A DNA stretch of 33,386 nucleotides from an uncultured Prevotella sp. (GTDB taxonomy: Bacteria; Bacteroidota; Bacteroidia; Bacteroidales; Bacteroidaceae): NCBI GenBank assembly GCA_946402275.1, contig CAMIVY010000032.1, positions 1-33,386 of the forward strand, given 5' to 3'. Position numbers and translations under genes: made by a program. Below are positions 16,612 through 23,769 of the stretch, piece after piece; position 1 is the stretch's first letter; every line of letters begins with the position of its first letter. The notes below the pieces were generated by a model. The model was not told where the DNA came from, did not search any database, and worked only from the letters and a program-made list of their open reading frames with translations.

Positions 16612-17364
16612 ATGTTTGGGTTTATTATATTCATGTCCATTGTGGCATTAATATGGTTGATTATCTATAAGTGGGTCACTGCAGATAATCGGTGCATACA
16701 GGTTGGTCAAGAACTAACCTGGAAGACATTTTGGAACAAACCTGAACTATATGAGATGATAACTTCGCCAGAGCGGGGTACACCGAGCGAGAGGTGCCTT
16801 GTATCCTGTCTGCTTGCGTCAGGATTCAAACCGACGGCTATATATCACGACCTGATGGTAGAATCCGGTAACGGTAAGACTACTCAGATAGATATCGTAG
16901 TAGCCACCGATGTCGGGTTGATTGTTATCGAGGTCAAGGATTTCACGGGGTGGATTTTCGGCAAGGGTAATCAGGATTATTGGACGCAGGTGTCTGGGTA
17001 TGGCAGATACCGAAATCGCTTCTACAACCCGTTCAAACAAAATGACGGGCATATAAAAGCACTTCGCGGACTGTCACCGCAGATGGCCACACTGCCGATG
17101 TATTCCCTTGTTGTGTTCGCCGGTGATTGTGAGCTAAAGGACGTCAATTTTATACCTCACGACTGTTATCTATCCTCATTTTATAGGTCTGTCTATGCCG
17201 TCAATGATATTATAGAGTCACACCCATCTGCCCATTATACCGACAGGTGGGAAGTGGCAAACCTACTGAAAGCTGCTGTTGATAGAGGTGGTAATACAGA
17301 CCTTCAAGAGCAGCATGTGTATGATATTCATGATATGTTAGGAACAAATAGGAAATATGACTGA
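16612..17364 (+). CDS. membrane-anchored NERD-domain nuclease-like protein
   Basis: 250 aa. An N-terminal transmembrane helix (about 2-20) anchors the protein, with the NERD domain at about 55-165: GTPSERCLVSCLLASGF, then QIDIVVATDVGLIVIEVKDF with the PD-(D/E)xK-type residues Asp94, Glu107 and Lys109, and the family's NQDYWTQVSG. NERD proteins are nuclease-related and several occur in phage-defence systems. It starts 8 bases after the resolvase, so it is the last gene of that operon. Nuclease activity and defence role are inferred from the family; the catalytic residues are present. Confidence 0.85.
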   Translation: MFGFIIFMSIVALIWLIIYKWVTADNRCIQVGQELTWKTFWNKPELYEMITSPERGTPSERCLVSCLLASGFKPTAIYHDLMVESGNGKTTQIDIVVATDVGLIVIEVKDFTGWIFGKGNQDYWTQVSGYGRYRNRFYNPFKQNDGHIKALRGLSPQMATLPMYSLVVFAGDCELKDVNFIPHDCYLSSFYRSVYAVNDIIESHPSAHYTDRWEVANLLKAAVDRGGNTDLQEQHVYDIHDMLGTNRKYD

Positions 17365-17920
17365 CGGTGGTCATCTCTTTTTGGGACAAACTATGCCGTC
17401 CGGGGTTTGATTTAGTAACTTTTTCAAAGGCACTACCACAGATGAGCGCAGTCCGCTATGAACGGCTGAAAGGTTTACGCAAGCCTAAACTTGGTTATTG
17501 CATACGGAAACTGGGTTTCCTCCGGCGTAAACTTTGTTTCCTCCGGAGTAAACTGGGTAATGTCTGGTGGAAATTCGCGCAGGTCGCGCGACAATCTGCT
17601 CTCACCGATGCCGCTATTTTTATTTTATCAAAAAGTGATAAATTAAAATTATTGGCCGCAGTCTGCTATACAAGACTGTCGAAATATGGCCGCAGTGAGT
17701 CAAAAATCTGGAATATCGCTGTGAGAATTATTATTATCGCTACGAAAAACCCTATTGTCGCAGATTATCGCCGCGAAAATAGATGGATATAGTAAAGGTG
17801 CCGCCCATCGAGCAACACCCCTCGCAGATCTTCGTCACAGAGCCAGAAAACGACAAAAAAAAGATGAACATGCCACTATTATTTACCGATGCAGATATTC
17901 TATATAAAAATTATAAAATA
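17365..17920. other. gene-free interval with iteron-like repeats, possible origin
   Basis: No convincing gene: the two open frames here have unnatural, repeat-derived composition. From the left it holds an inverted copy of the ATAGCGGACTGCG motif (17448-17460), four 21-bp units (17487-17570), CGCGC-rich sequence at about 17574-17590, an AT-rich stretch with the dyad TTTATC/GATAAA (about 17625-17645), and a 40-base block at about 17798-17838 (CCGCCCATCGAGCA core) that recurs at 21186-21228. Iteron-like repeats next to AT-rich DNA make this a candidate replication origin, by inference. Confidence 0.5.
17487..17570 (+). repeat. four degenerate 21-bp units related to the rep-gene repeats
   Basis: Units at 17487-17507, 17508-17528, 17529-17549 and 17550-17570 each begin AAACT. 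The first differs from the rep-gene unit (5518-5601) at 3 of 21 positions and shares TTATTGCATAC; the second and third share TTTCCTCCGG. Same unit length and phase in two distant places suggests a common binding protein. Confidence 0.8.
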
Positions 17921-17953
17921 AAAAAAAAGTTGTCTCACGTGATGTGGGGCAAC
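17921..17953 (-). terminator. intrinsic terminator of the MmeI-like gene
   Basis: On the minus strand, GTTGCCCCAC and GTGAGACAAC pair with two mismatches around ATCAC (17929-17953), followed by eight T (17921-17928). It lies about 22 bases after the stop of the restriction-modification gene. Confidence 0.85.
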
Positions 17954-17974
17954 TCTTATACAAAGTATAGATAT

Positions 17975-20743
17975 TCATTTTGCCAAATTCTGGTATAGCT
18001 TGAATAGTTCAGCCACACAAACGCTTTCAGTGAAATTCCTGTCAGCTTTCCATCCATAGGCCTCCATGACGGCACGGTCGTTAGCCTGGTGCGCTTTTCG
18101 CAGCTCTGGTGGCATAGCCACTTCGTCATAGAGATCTGCCAAACTGCTTTCCGGATAAAGCGCACGGGCAGCAAGGATGGCTTGCGCAGTCTGCTCAATC
18201 TTTGCTTTCTGTTCATCCGTAGGTGATGGCCATGGGAAGTTGTTGTAAACGGCTGGAGAATAACTATAATCGCTTTTCAAACGCCCACAAACAACACGCA
18301 TCCATGCCATGTGAACATTAGACGTCATCACGCCAAACATGTAAATGGAAGCATCGGGAATCAGAATAAGTTTACTACTCGATATGACATCTGGTGACAT
18401 ATATCCTATAGGAATATACCTACGACGTTGTGAAGAAACTTCAGGAACAGCAAGGTAATTACTTTCGGGTTGTCGAATCTGAGTGAATAGCATGGGAATT
18501 TCTGCATCGCGTCTCACCGATGCCGTTGGACTCTTGGATCTTGTCTCAGCAACCTTCTTTAAACGTTCCATAACTGGGGAAATCTTCCTATAATCAGATG
18601 GTGCGACCCCCTTTAGCCATAAGCAATATCTATACTTGTTATTTATAAACTCATCGCTTCCCATGTAACGTTTGATGAAAACTTCAGCATCAGGAAAGGC
18701 TTTTATTAGTTCCTCACGCTCCTCTACCGACAGAATCAGATTTCCTCCATCTGTTGGCTGACTTCCTTTGCTCATAATGGGTAAATCAGCATTGAGGGGT
18801 TTCCCTCTTGACTGAATGAAGATGTCGGGAGCCGCTAAGAGATATCCATTGATATGCTCAACATAAGATAGCTTGTCGTTATCAAAAAGAATCTTCTGCT
18901 CCTTATTGTGGTAACATGTAAAACCTATAATGACACAATGCACGGCTGCTTTAAGAGAAGCCTCACTTGTCCAGTTGAATGTTCGATAAGCGAACTGAAT
19001 TTCCACATAAAACTGCCCAAAAAGCAATTCCCACAATGCCGCCACACTTTCACCTTGTGTTATACTGTTTGTTGAAACGAAAGCACATTTGATGTGTGTG
19101 TTCTGCATTAAATCAGCTGCTTTTTTATACCAACAAGCTACGTAGTCAAGTTTCCCATGTTTCTTTGCATCTGCGAATACAAGATTCATGTCCTCCTGCT
19201 GCGTCTCATTGCGCCATTGATGGCCAACAAATGGAGGATTGCCGATGATATATGACAGTCGCTCTACAGGAACTACATCCTTCCATTCTATGCGTAGGGC
19301 ATTACCTTCCGTAATATTCGTGTAGGTCTTTAGTGGAAGGAAGTCATCATTAAAGTCAATAATCTTCTCTGTCTCAGCCAACATCTGGGCCTCACTAATC
19401 CAAAGGGCAGTGGTGGCCACTGTCACGGCAAAGTCGTTTATCTCTATGCCGTAGAACTGGCTTATACTTACCTTGATGGGCGAATTATCTTCAAAACCAA
19501 TAAATGCCTGTCCGTGATATCTGGCACGAATGACGTCATTCTCCAGACGGCGCAGACTTAGGTATGTTTCCGTCAGGAAGTTGCCGGAGCCACAAGCGGG
19601 ATCGAAGAAAACCAGACTCGCCAGCTTGTCTTGAAAGGCATCAAGCAGCCTGTTTCTGGTCTTCTCTACTTTCTCTTCAAGAATGGTCTCGAATTCCTTC
19701 CTGAGTGTATTCAGGAATAGGGCATCAATGACTTTATGAATATTCTCAATACTGGTGTAGTGCATACCTCCTGCACGTCTCGTTTCCGGGTTCAATGTCG
19801 ATTCAAAAACGGCTCCAAAGATGGTGGGGGATATCTTGCTCCAATCGAAATCGAGACTGGCATTATGCAATAAAACCTTACGCAGCTCATCCGTAAACTG
19901 AGGTATCTCGATTTCAGCAGCAAACAATCCTCCATTGGTATATGGGAATGCTTTCAGGTCGTCTCGTAAGAATTTGCTCCTGTTACCTTCCTTTGTGTTC
20001 AGCGTTTGGAATAACTGCAGTAGTGCTTGCCGCATTCCTTCTGCGTCAAATTTCGCCAGATAGTTATGGAATTGGTCTCGGCTGAAGATGCCAGCATCCT
20101 CAGCATACAGACAGAACACAATGCGGACACAAAGAATATTCAGCCATCGCAGAGCTTCTGGTGAATTGTCATCATATTGCTTCAGCAGCGCATCGTAGAT
20201 ACGTCCTACAATTTCTCCCGCTGCCATTGAAACCTCCATCTCCTTGCTGATATGCTCGCTCTTTTCATCGACGAGGAACTTCAGACGATAATAATCGGTA
20301 CCGAGGTCTTTCAGTAAAATACTTTCCGGCTCGCTGTTCGGCTGTTCCATGTCATAGACCAGGAACTCTTTGAAATTGCAGGTAATTATCCAACGTGGAC
20401 GCTGTGAATAGCTTACATCGTTGGCATACCTCTTCACCTGCTGAAATGGTGTCAGGAAATTACCGTCACTTTGCCTGATGGGAGCACGTAGGTCTTTGTT
20501 GATGGACTTCTGCTCTATGAACACCTTCGTTGATGGAATACGAACATCGATGAAGTTGGTGGTTGATATATCACTCTTCACTTGTTCCTCGAAACGGACG
20601 AAAGACGTAAGATCTTCTATCCCATAAACTTTCGTCAGAAGGTCACTCCAAAACATCTGGCTTTGACCTTTTTCGTACCCTTCTCCCTGCCAACGGTCTG
20701 CAAATTCAGCAGCATCTTTGGCGATTTGTTTGTCTGATTTCAT
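17975..20743 (-). CDS. MmeI-like type IIL restriction-modification enzyme
   Basis: 922 aa, close to the roughly 919 aa of MmeI. One chain carries nuclease, methyltransferase and target-recognition parts. The N-terminal nuclease domain shows Asp66 and Glu77-Gln-Lys79 (FIEQKS), a D-x10-ExK motif; a helical spacer follows; the adenine methyltransferase has motif I DPACGSGNF at about 381-389 and motif IV GNPPF at 501-505; the remaining about 350 residues hold the target-recognition and C-terminal helical domains. Such enzymes methylate one strand and cut about 20 bases away, so a single gene is a complete system. It has its own -7 box and terminator, is opposite to its left neighbours, and is flanked by repeat-rich DNA, as expected for movable defence cargo. 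All catalytic residues seen are intact. The recognition sequence cannot be read off. Confidence 0.93.
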   Translation of the reverse strand: MKSDKQIAKDAAEFADRWQGEGYEKGQSQMFWSDLLTKVYGIEDLTSFVRFEEQVKSDISTTNFIDVRIPSTKVFIEQKSINKDLRAPIRQSDGNFLTPFQQVKRYANDVSYSQRPRWIITCNFKEFLVYDMEQPNSEPESILLKDLGTDYYRLKFLVDEKSEHISKEMEVSMAAGEIVGRIYDALLKQYDDNSPEALRWLNILCVRIVFCLYAEDAGIFSRDQFHNYLAKFDAEGMRQALLQLFQTLNTKEGNRSKFLRDDLKAFPYTNGGLFAAEIEIPQFTDELRKVLLHNASLDFDWSKISPTIFGAVFESTLNPETRRAGGMHYTSIENIHKVIDALFLNTLRKEFETILEEKVEKTRNRLLDAFQDKLASLVFFDPACGSGNFLTETYLSLRRLENDVIRARYHGQAFIGFEDNSPIKVSISQFYGIEINDFAVTVATTALWISEAQMLAETEKIIDFNDDFLPLKTYTNITEGNALRIEWKDVVPVERLSYIIGNPPFVGHQWRNETQQEDMNLVFADAKKHGKLDYVACWYKKAADLMQNTHIKCAFVSTNSITQGESVAALWELLFGQFYVEIQFAYRTFNWTSEASLKAAVHCVIIGFTCYHNKEQKILFDNDKLSYVEHINGYLLAAPDIFIQSRGKPLNADLPIMSKGSQPTDGGNLILSVEEREELIKAFPDAEVFIKRYMGSDEFINNKYRYCLWLKGVAPSDYRKISPVMERLKKVAETRSKSPTASVRRDAEIPMLFTQIRQPESNYLAVPEVSSQRRRYIPIGYMSPDVISSSKLILIPDASIYMFGVMTSNVHMAWMRVVCGRLKSDYSYSPAVYNNFPWPSPTDEQKAKIEQTAQAILAARALYPESSLADLYDEVAMPPELRKAHQANDRAVMEAYGWKADRNFTESVCVAELFKLYQNLAK

Positions 20744-20766
20744 TGCTGAGAGTTATTATCTGACAG

Positions 20767-20774
20767 CAAAGGTA
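20767..20774 (-). promoter_or_regulatory. -7 box for the MmeI-like gene
   Basis: TACCTTTG on the minus strand, 23 bases before the ATG at 20743. No TTTG occurs at the standard 20-base distance (a TTTG is present at 14 bases), so the promoter may be weak or assisted. Confidence 0.65.
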
Positions 20775-20898
20775 CGAAAAAGATAATGCAAAACATCTTT
20801 TCAATAGTTCTTTTACATATTTTTATAATTCTCAACCAGCGGCTGATAATTGTTAACAAGTGTTCATTTGTGTCCTGCATCGGTTAAAGACACACTAA

Positions 20899-21048
20899 CT
20901 GATATTGTCAAGAAATCTCCAAAAACGGGCATTTTACCGATGCCGACGGAGAAAATGACCTCATAGGAAGCCCGTAGAACGCATAACGGCAAGGCGATAA
21001 GGTAGTTATACCCCTCTAAAATGGGGCAAAACGAAATATTCTTACATG
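20899..21048 (-). repeat. about 150-bp dispersed repeat E, copy 1 (inverted to copy 2)
   Basis: Read on the minus strand, this matches 24024-24176 on the plus strand over its whole length with small indels. Shared blocks are ATGTAAGA, GGGG(G)ATATAACTA-like sequence, TTTTC(C)CGTC, GGCAT...ATGCC (a hairpin with different loops), and GATTTCTT.ACAA.ATCAGT. The 3-kb interval between the copies holds the small-RNA candidates and the lipoprotein operon. Confidence 0.75.
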
Positions 21049-21249
21049 CCAAAACACATCAGATTTGATGTATCAGAGGCAGGTGCAAAATATAAGGAGT
21101 TCCTTATAATTTAGTAGGGAAACCTTATATTCCGGCATCGGTAATAGCGGACTGCGCCCATAGGTAAGATAATCTGTTATTGAAGGGATGCCGCCCATCG
21201 AGCAGCTCCCCTCGTAGATTCGCCAACGTCCTGTTCAAAAAGCACAAAG

Positions 21250-21383
21250 TCAAAAAAACACTGCCTCCTGTTACACCACTCGGCACTAATCGCCGGGGCA
21301 TCAGCAAGGCAGCCCAAAAAGAGCACTCGAAACCGCGTCCCTACCATTCGTGGAAGATCAACCAACAGTCGTCTCAAGTGCTG
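21250..21383 (-). ncRNA. candidate small RNA 1 ending in structured element A
   Basis: A perfect minus-strand promoter (TTTG 21418-21421, 20-base spacer, TACCTTTG 21390-21397) gives a start near 21383. About 70 bases later the RNA enters structured element A (21313-21261), whose closing stem CTGCCT/AGGCAG is followed by seven T (21251-21259). This is a promoter-to-terminator unit of about 130 nt. A 57-codon frame crosses it, but it passes through the repeat in the same way in copies where it contains stops, so coding is unlikely. Confidence 0.6.
21261..21313 (-). repeat. structured element A (conserved loop, variable stem)
   Basis: Outer stem CTGCCT/AGGCAG and, read on the plus strand, inner hairpin CGGC-ACTAATC-GCCG. 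Copies B (21439-21492) and C (22170-22228) keep the loop while the stem changes on both sides together: CCGC/GCGG in B, CTGGC/GCCAG in C. The CCTGTCCTACCAC-like upstream and GCATCAG downstream blocks are also shared. Confidence 0.85.
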
Positions 21384-21389
21384 ATGGTG

Positions 21390-21421
21390 CAAAGGTACGA
21401 AGAAAATCTGAGACCACCAAA
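21390..21421 (-). promoter_or_regulatory. perfect promoter of small RNA 1
   Basis: TTTG, 20-base spacer, TACCTTTG on the minus strand. The surrounding 55 bases are closely similar to the promoter at 23925-23956, including the TCTTTGG/TGTTTGG and TTTTCTT parts of the spacer, so the promoter itself belongs to a repeat. Confidence 0.85.
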
Positions 21422-21438
21422 GATTTAGCAAAAAAGAA

Positions 21439-21492
21439 CTGCCTCCTGTCCTACCACTCCGCACTAATCGCGGGGGCATCAGTCAAGGCAGC
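21439..21492 (-). repeat. structured element B
   Basis: Second copy of the element at 21261-21313, same orientation. Inner hairpin CCGC-ACTAATC-GCGG on the plus strand; outer CTGCC/GGCAG; T-rich tract on the minus-strand exit side. It lies directly upstream of the small RNA 1 promoter. Confidence 0.85.
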
Positions 21493-21597
21493 TCATGGTG
21501 CTGCACTCCTGTCTGAGTTGTCTTCAACGGAAGAACCGGGATGCTCGGAACTGCTCCGTCCGGCAGTGTGCAGCTTCAGGACTATTGCGTCCGTCCT

Positions 21598-21720
21598 GAG
21601 AAGAATGGAGAGCTGTTTTCCAGTCATTGTCGGAAGTTGTGCCTTCCTCAGACCCATCCAGACATACCGAAGTACCCGGATACACCTATTCAGCTTCTCC
21701 AATATTCGCCAGTGGCTTTT
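21598..21720 (-). repeat. dispersed repeat D, copy 1
   Basis: About 120 bases similar to 22392-22500 in the same orientation; shared blocks include AAGAATGGAGAGC, TCGGAAG, CCTCAGACCC and ACCTATTC.GC. In both cases D lies on the right of a structured element (B or C), so the two together form a duplicated module. Confidence 0.7.
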
Positions 21721-21818
21721 CCACCCATTATTTCAGGGATGCCCAGCCGTACCGAAGTACCCGGAACTCCTATTACCACTGGCAGGGTGCAAAGATACGA
21801 AGAAAAATTGGTATTATG

Positions 21819-21890
21819 TCAACTTTCACTTGATATTTCGTCAAGTCCGACTTGATATTGCGTCAACTTTTGATTGATATTATATCAAGT
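21819..21890. repeat. 22-bp tandem repeats with TCAA/TTGA dyads, operator or centromere candidate
   Basis: Units at 21819-21840, 21841-21862 and 21863-21884 with a partial at 21885-21890. Each starts TCAA(C/G)T and contains TTGATATT; the middle one is the palindrome TCAAGTCCGACTTGA. The array begins on the -33 position of the RNA 2 promoter and runs into the 3' end of the gene at 21880-22128. Confidence 0.8.
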
Positions 21891-22128
21891 ACCGTCCCTT
21901 CCTGTTTTTTTTCTGGCGGTTGGTTACCTTCATGGCATCCCATTCCGGATCTGGCACGACACTTAGAATGTCACCGTGTCCGTCTAAATCCACCTCCCAG
22001 TAGATGAAGCGATCATTGTAAGGCCAGACTGAAAACAGGTCATAGCCTTTATCGGAGGCCCCAACCACTACAAGGCGTATCTCATATCCTTTTGCCTTTA
22101 CTATATCGCCAATTTTTAAATTCATCAT
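21880..22128 (-). CDS. small hypothetical protein
   Basis: 82 aa from the ATG at 22128; the run AGGAGAAAATA just upstream is a strong ribosome site for this genome and decides against the longer frame. The first residues (MMNLKIGDIVKAKGYEIRLV) look like a small SH3-like barrel start, as in phage and plasmid 'KIGDxV' hypotheticals, then GYDLFSVWPYNDRFIYWEVD; the tail is basic. No known function. Structured element C lies 42-100 bases upstream, in the leader. Its last codons are shared with the 22-bp repeat array. Confidence 0.65.
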   Translation of the reverse strand: MMNLKIGDIVKAKGYEIRLVVVGASDKGYDLFSVWPYNDRFIYWEVDLDGHGDILSVVPDPEWDAMKVTNRQKKNRKGRYLI

Positions 22129-22169
22129 ATTATTTTCTCCTATTTTTTGCAGAGTCTTGATGTAAAGAG

Positions 22170-22228
22170 CTGCCACCGTTCTGTCCTACCACCTGGCACC
22201 AATCGCCAGAGCATCAGCAACAGCAGCT
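22170..22228 (-). repeat. structured element C, in the leader of the small gene
   Basis: Third copy: plus-strand inner hairpin CTGGC-ACCAATC-GCCAG, outer CTGC/GCAG. Here the following T tract is weak (TCTTTAC), and a gene with a good ribosome site begins 42 bases beyond, so this copy may be a leader or attenuator and not a terminator. Confidence 0.8.
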
Positions 22229-22746
22229 CGCCGATAACGTTCTAATACTGGTCATAACCAGCCGCTCGGCAAATGGGAGGCCGCAGGGGGCACCCCTACG
22301 AACCTCCCGATGGGCTTTACTACAGTGGGGGACGCACCTTACCACCTTATGCCCACCCGGCGCATACTGGTGTAGGAGACCTACAGCAGTAAGAAGAATG
22401 GAGAGCCGTTTTTCAAGTCGTTATCGGAAGATTATTCCTCAGACCCTCGCAGACGTGCAAATGCACCCGTGAATACCTATTCCGCACTCTCCAGTAGATG
22501 GAGGGGCCTCTCAGTGAGTGATGTACGTACTTGCCCCACTCCTTACGCCCTTGACGCTCTGGCGCAACCCTCCAATAGGATCCTGGCACCGCAACGCTCA
22601 TGGGATGGTCTCATGACAGGTCGTAACCTATCCCCGCACTCCCAAAGCTCATGGGCCGGTCAACATGAGGCCGCCGTAACCGCCTCCCGCTTCTCCCATG
22701 GCTCAAGTGCCGCATGCCAGGCTATATCTCAGATTTTCAAAGATCG
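22229..22746. other. gene-free interval with hairpins and tandem repeats
   Basis: No believable gene. It holds hairpins GGGAGG/CCTCCC (about 22276-22310) and TGTAGG-AGA-CCTACA (about 22371-22385), repeat D copy 2 (22392-22500), and a pair of degenerate units of about 51 bases at 22597-22647 and 22648-22699, each starting GCTCATGGG and containing CGTAACC. GC content is higher than in the replication backbone. Confidence 0.6.
22392..22500 (-). repeat. dispersed repeat D, copy 2
   Basis: Matches copy 1 at 21598-21720 with several substitutions and short indels. Order with the structured element is the same as in the B-D1 pair (C then D2 on the plus strand), separated by about 165 bases in place of about 105. 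Confidence 0.7.
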
Positions 22747-22944
22747 CTATTCAAGCCCTTCCATCAGGACTGTCATGGCCATTTCCTGGGCACAGGCTGG
22801 TGGAGCACCGGCACGGCGCTGCACCTCATACTCTTCAGATGCGGCATCGGCCCTGGCAATGATGAAGTCTTCATCATCCTTTCTGGCATCACCGGCATCG
22901 GTAAGGTATGCCTTCAGGTAGGTAGTATAATAGTTTGCGTCCAT
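22747..22944 (-). CDS. DUF1896-like small protein
   Basis: 65 aa. The pattern YLKAYLTDAG, then DFIIARADAASEEYE, then AQEMAMTVLMEGL matches the DUF1896 family found on Bacteroides conjugative elements (FITARADLAAETYE...VLFEGL, recalled). The family has no established function. Its ATG overlaps the stop of the 37-aa ORF upstream (TGATG), and both follow the lipoprotein gene, so the three form a minus-strand operon. Typical members are somewhat longer, so this is a compact version. Confidence 0.72.
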   Translation of the reverse strand: MDANYYTTYLKAYLTDAGDARKDDEDFIIARADAASEEYEVQRRAGAPPACAQEMAMTVLMEGLE

Positions 22945-23057
22945 CAGTCTAAATATTCTGTGTGTGACAGTTCTTCCTGCTGCAGATGTTCGTCCAGGTG
23001 TTGCAGGTACTCATCATCGTACTCGATGTCTGGAGTATTCTTGTTGTCCTTCTTCAT
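22944..23057 (-). CDS. 37-aa acidic small ORF between lipoprotein and DUF1896-like gene
   Basis: 37 codons from the ATG at 23057, ending TGA at 22944-22946, which overlaps the next ATG. The product starts MKKDNKNTPDIEYDDEYLQ and is very acidic and helical (LQHLDEHLQQEEL). It begins 7 bases after the lipoprotein stop. The tight packing on both sides is the main reason to call it. It may act as a translational coupler. Function unknown. Confidence 0.6.
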   Translation of the reverse strand: MKKDNKNTPDIEYDDEYLQHLDEHLQQEELSHTEYLD

Positions 23058-23064
23058 AGCCTTG

Positions 23065-23598
23065 TCAATCTGGGAGTGCATAGATGATATTGATGCCTTG
23101 CCTATAACAATTCATCATGATTTCAACCTGCTTGCCGCCGATGGTGGCCAGTCCCTCGTAGATATACTCGGTACCGTCTTCTGAGTTCGTCACCTTCTTC
23201 ATCGTGATGCCATAGCGCTTCTCGATCTCAGCCTTAAAGCCCAGTGCCTTGGTGTCACCACCACCAGTATAGGTAACTCCTACCATGCCCAGACCTTTAT
23301 CGCTGCCGATGAACATGTAGTTGATGACTACCGTTGCAGTCTGATTGGTATAGAGCAAGGTGTACTCATTACTGTTCTCGTTCAGCTCCCAGTTAAAGCC
23401 GGACATGTATTCCTTGACATGGCTCTGTGAGCTGCCGAAGTCCAGGCAAGGATCCACATACTCGGTACTGCCTGTCGGTCCTGTAGGCACCTGGGGTGTC
23501 CCGTCATCATCACTGTCACCGCCACAGGCTGTGAATGTTACACACATTGCTGCCATCATGGCCAGCATCATCACTCTCTCTTTAATAGACTTTTTCAT
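23065..23598 (-). CDS. small lipoprotein
   Basis: 177 aa. Signal peptide with basic start (MKKSIKERVMML), hydrophobic core and lipobox FTAC, acylated Cys at about 25, followed by GGDSDDDG; an acidic linker after the lipid Cys is a surface-export-type signal in Bacteroidetes. The mature part is beta-rich (VKEYMSGFNWELNENSNEYT...EYIYEGLATIGGKQVEIMMN) and resembles the small DUF-type lipoproteins of Bacteroidales without a named function. It is the first gene of a three-gene operon and has a large GC-rich hairpin in its leader. Confidence 0.85.
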   Translation of the reverse strand: MKKSIKERVMMLAMMAAMCVTFTACGGDSDDDGTPQVPTGPTGSTEYVDPCLDFGSSQSHVKEYMSGFNWELNENSNEYTLLYTNQTATVVINYMFIGSDKGLGMVGVTYTGGGDTKALGFKAEIEKRYGITMKKVTNSEDGTEYIYEGLATIGGKQVEIMMNCYRQGINIIYALPD

Positions 23599-23622
23599 AA
23601 TTGTTTGTTGTTAGTCATTAAA

Positions 23623-23666
23623 GCCACCCCGGGCGTGGCGTCGCGTTCCACGTGATCCGGGATGGC
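23623..23666 (-). promoter_or_regulatory. GC-rich leader hairpin of the lipoprotein operon
   Basis: Imperfect stem, minus strand: GCCAtCCCGG...CGTGG pairs with CCACGcCCGGGgTGGC around an about 9-base loop. It ends 25 bases before the lipoprotein ATG (23598). There is no following T tract, so a leader or stability element is more likely than a terminator. Confidence 0.6.
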
Positions 23667-23723
23667 ATTCTTGTTGTTGTTTTATCTTCAGCAGTGAGTC
23701 GCGACCCTCACAAGCGTATATAC

Positions 23724-23769
23724 ACAAAAAAAGCCACAGAACACCCATATCATCTATGGATGTTCTGTG
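23724..23769 (-). terminator. strong intrinsic terminator of small RNA 3
   Basis: 15-bp stem with one mismatch (arms 23735-23749 and 23755-23769, outer part CACAGAACA/TGTTCTGTG) and a 5-base loop; then GC and seven T on the minus strand. Confidence 0.9.

Larger units (their letters stand above)
21429..21783 (-). ncRNA. candidate RNA 2 ending in structured element B
   Basis: A minus-strand promoter (TTGA 21819-21822, 21-base spacer, TATCTTTG 21790-21797) would start an RNA near 21783. It would pass repeat D1 (21598-21720) and end at element B (21492-21439), whose CTGCC/GGCAG stem is followed by a T-rich run (21429-21436). Length about 350 nt. A 69-codon frame (21493-21702, minus) lies inside but has no family resemblance, and its equivalent in the D2 copy is interrupted, so I favour a non-coding or leader RNA. 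Confidence 0.45.

Noticed and set aside
17367..17998. Two plus-strand open frames of 141 and 71 codons
   Set aside because: Composition is repeat-derived (the first translates the 21-bp units), there is no family resemblance, and the second runs through the terminator of the opposite gene.
21177..21702. Minus-strand frames of 100 and 69 codons
   Set aside because: They translate the structured elements and repeat D; the same reading in the other copies is broken by stops, so the DNA or RNA, not a protein, is conserved.
22413..23184. Plus-strand frames of 150 and 156 codons opposite the lipoprotein operon
   Set aside because: Shadows of the repeat DNA, the DUF1896-like gene and the lipoprotein; the minus-strand products have recognisable signals and spacing.
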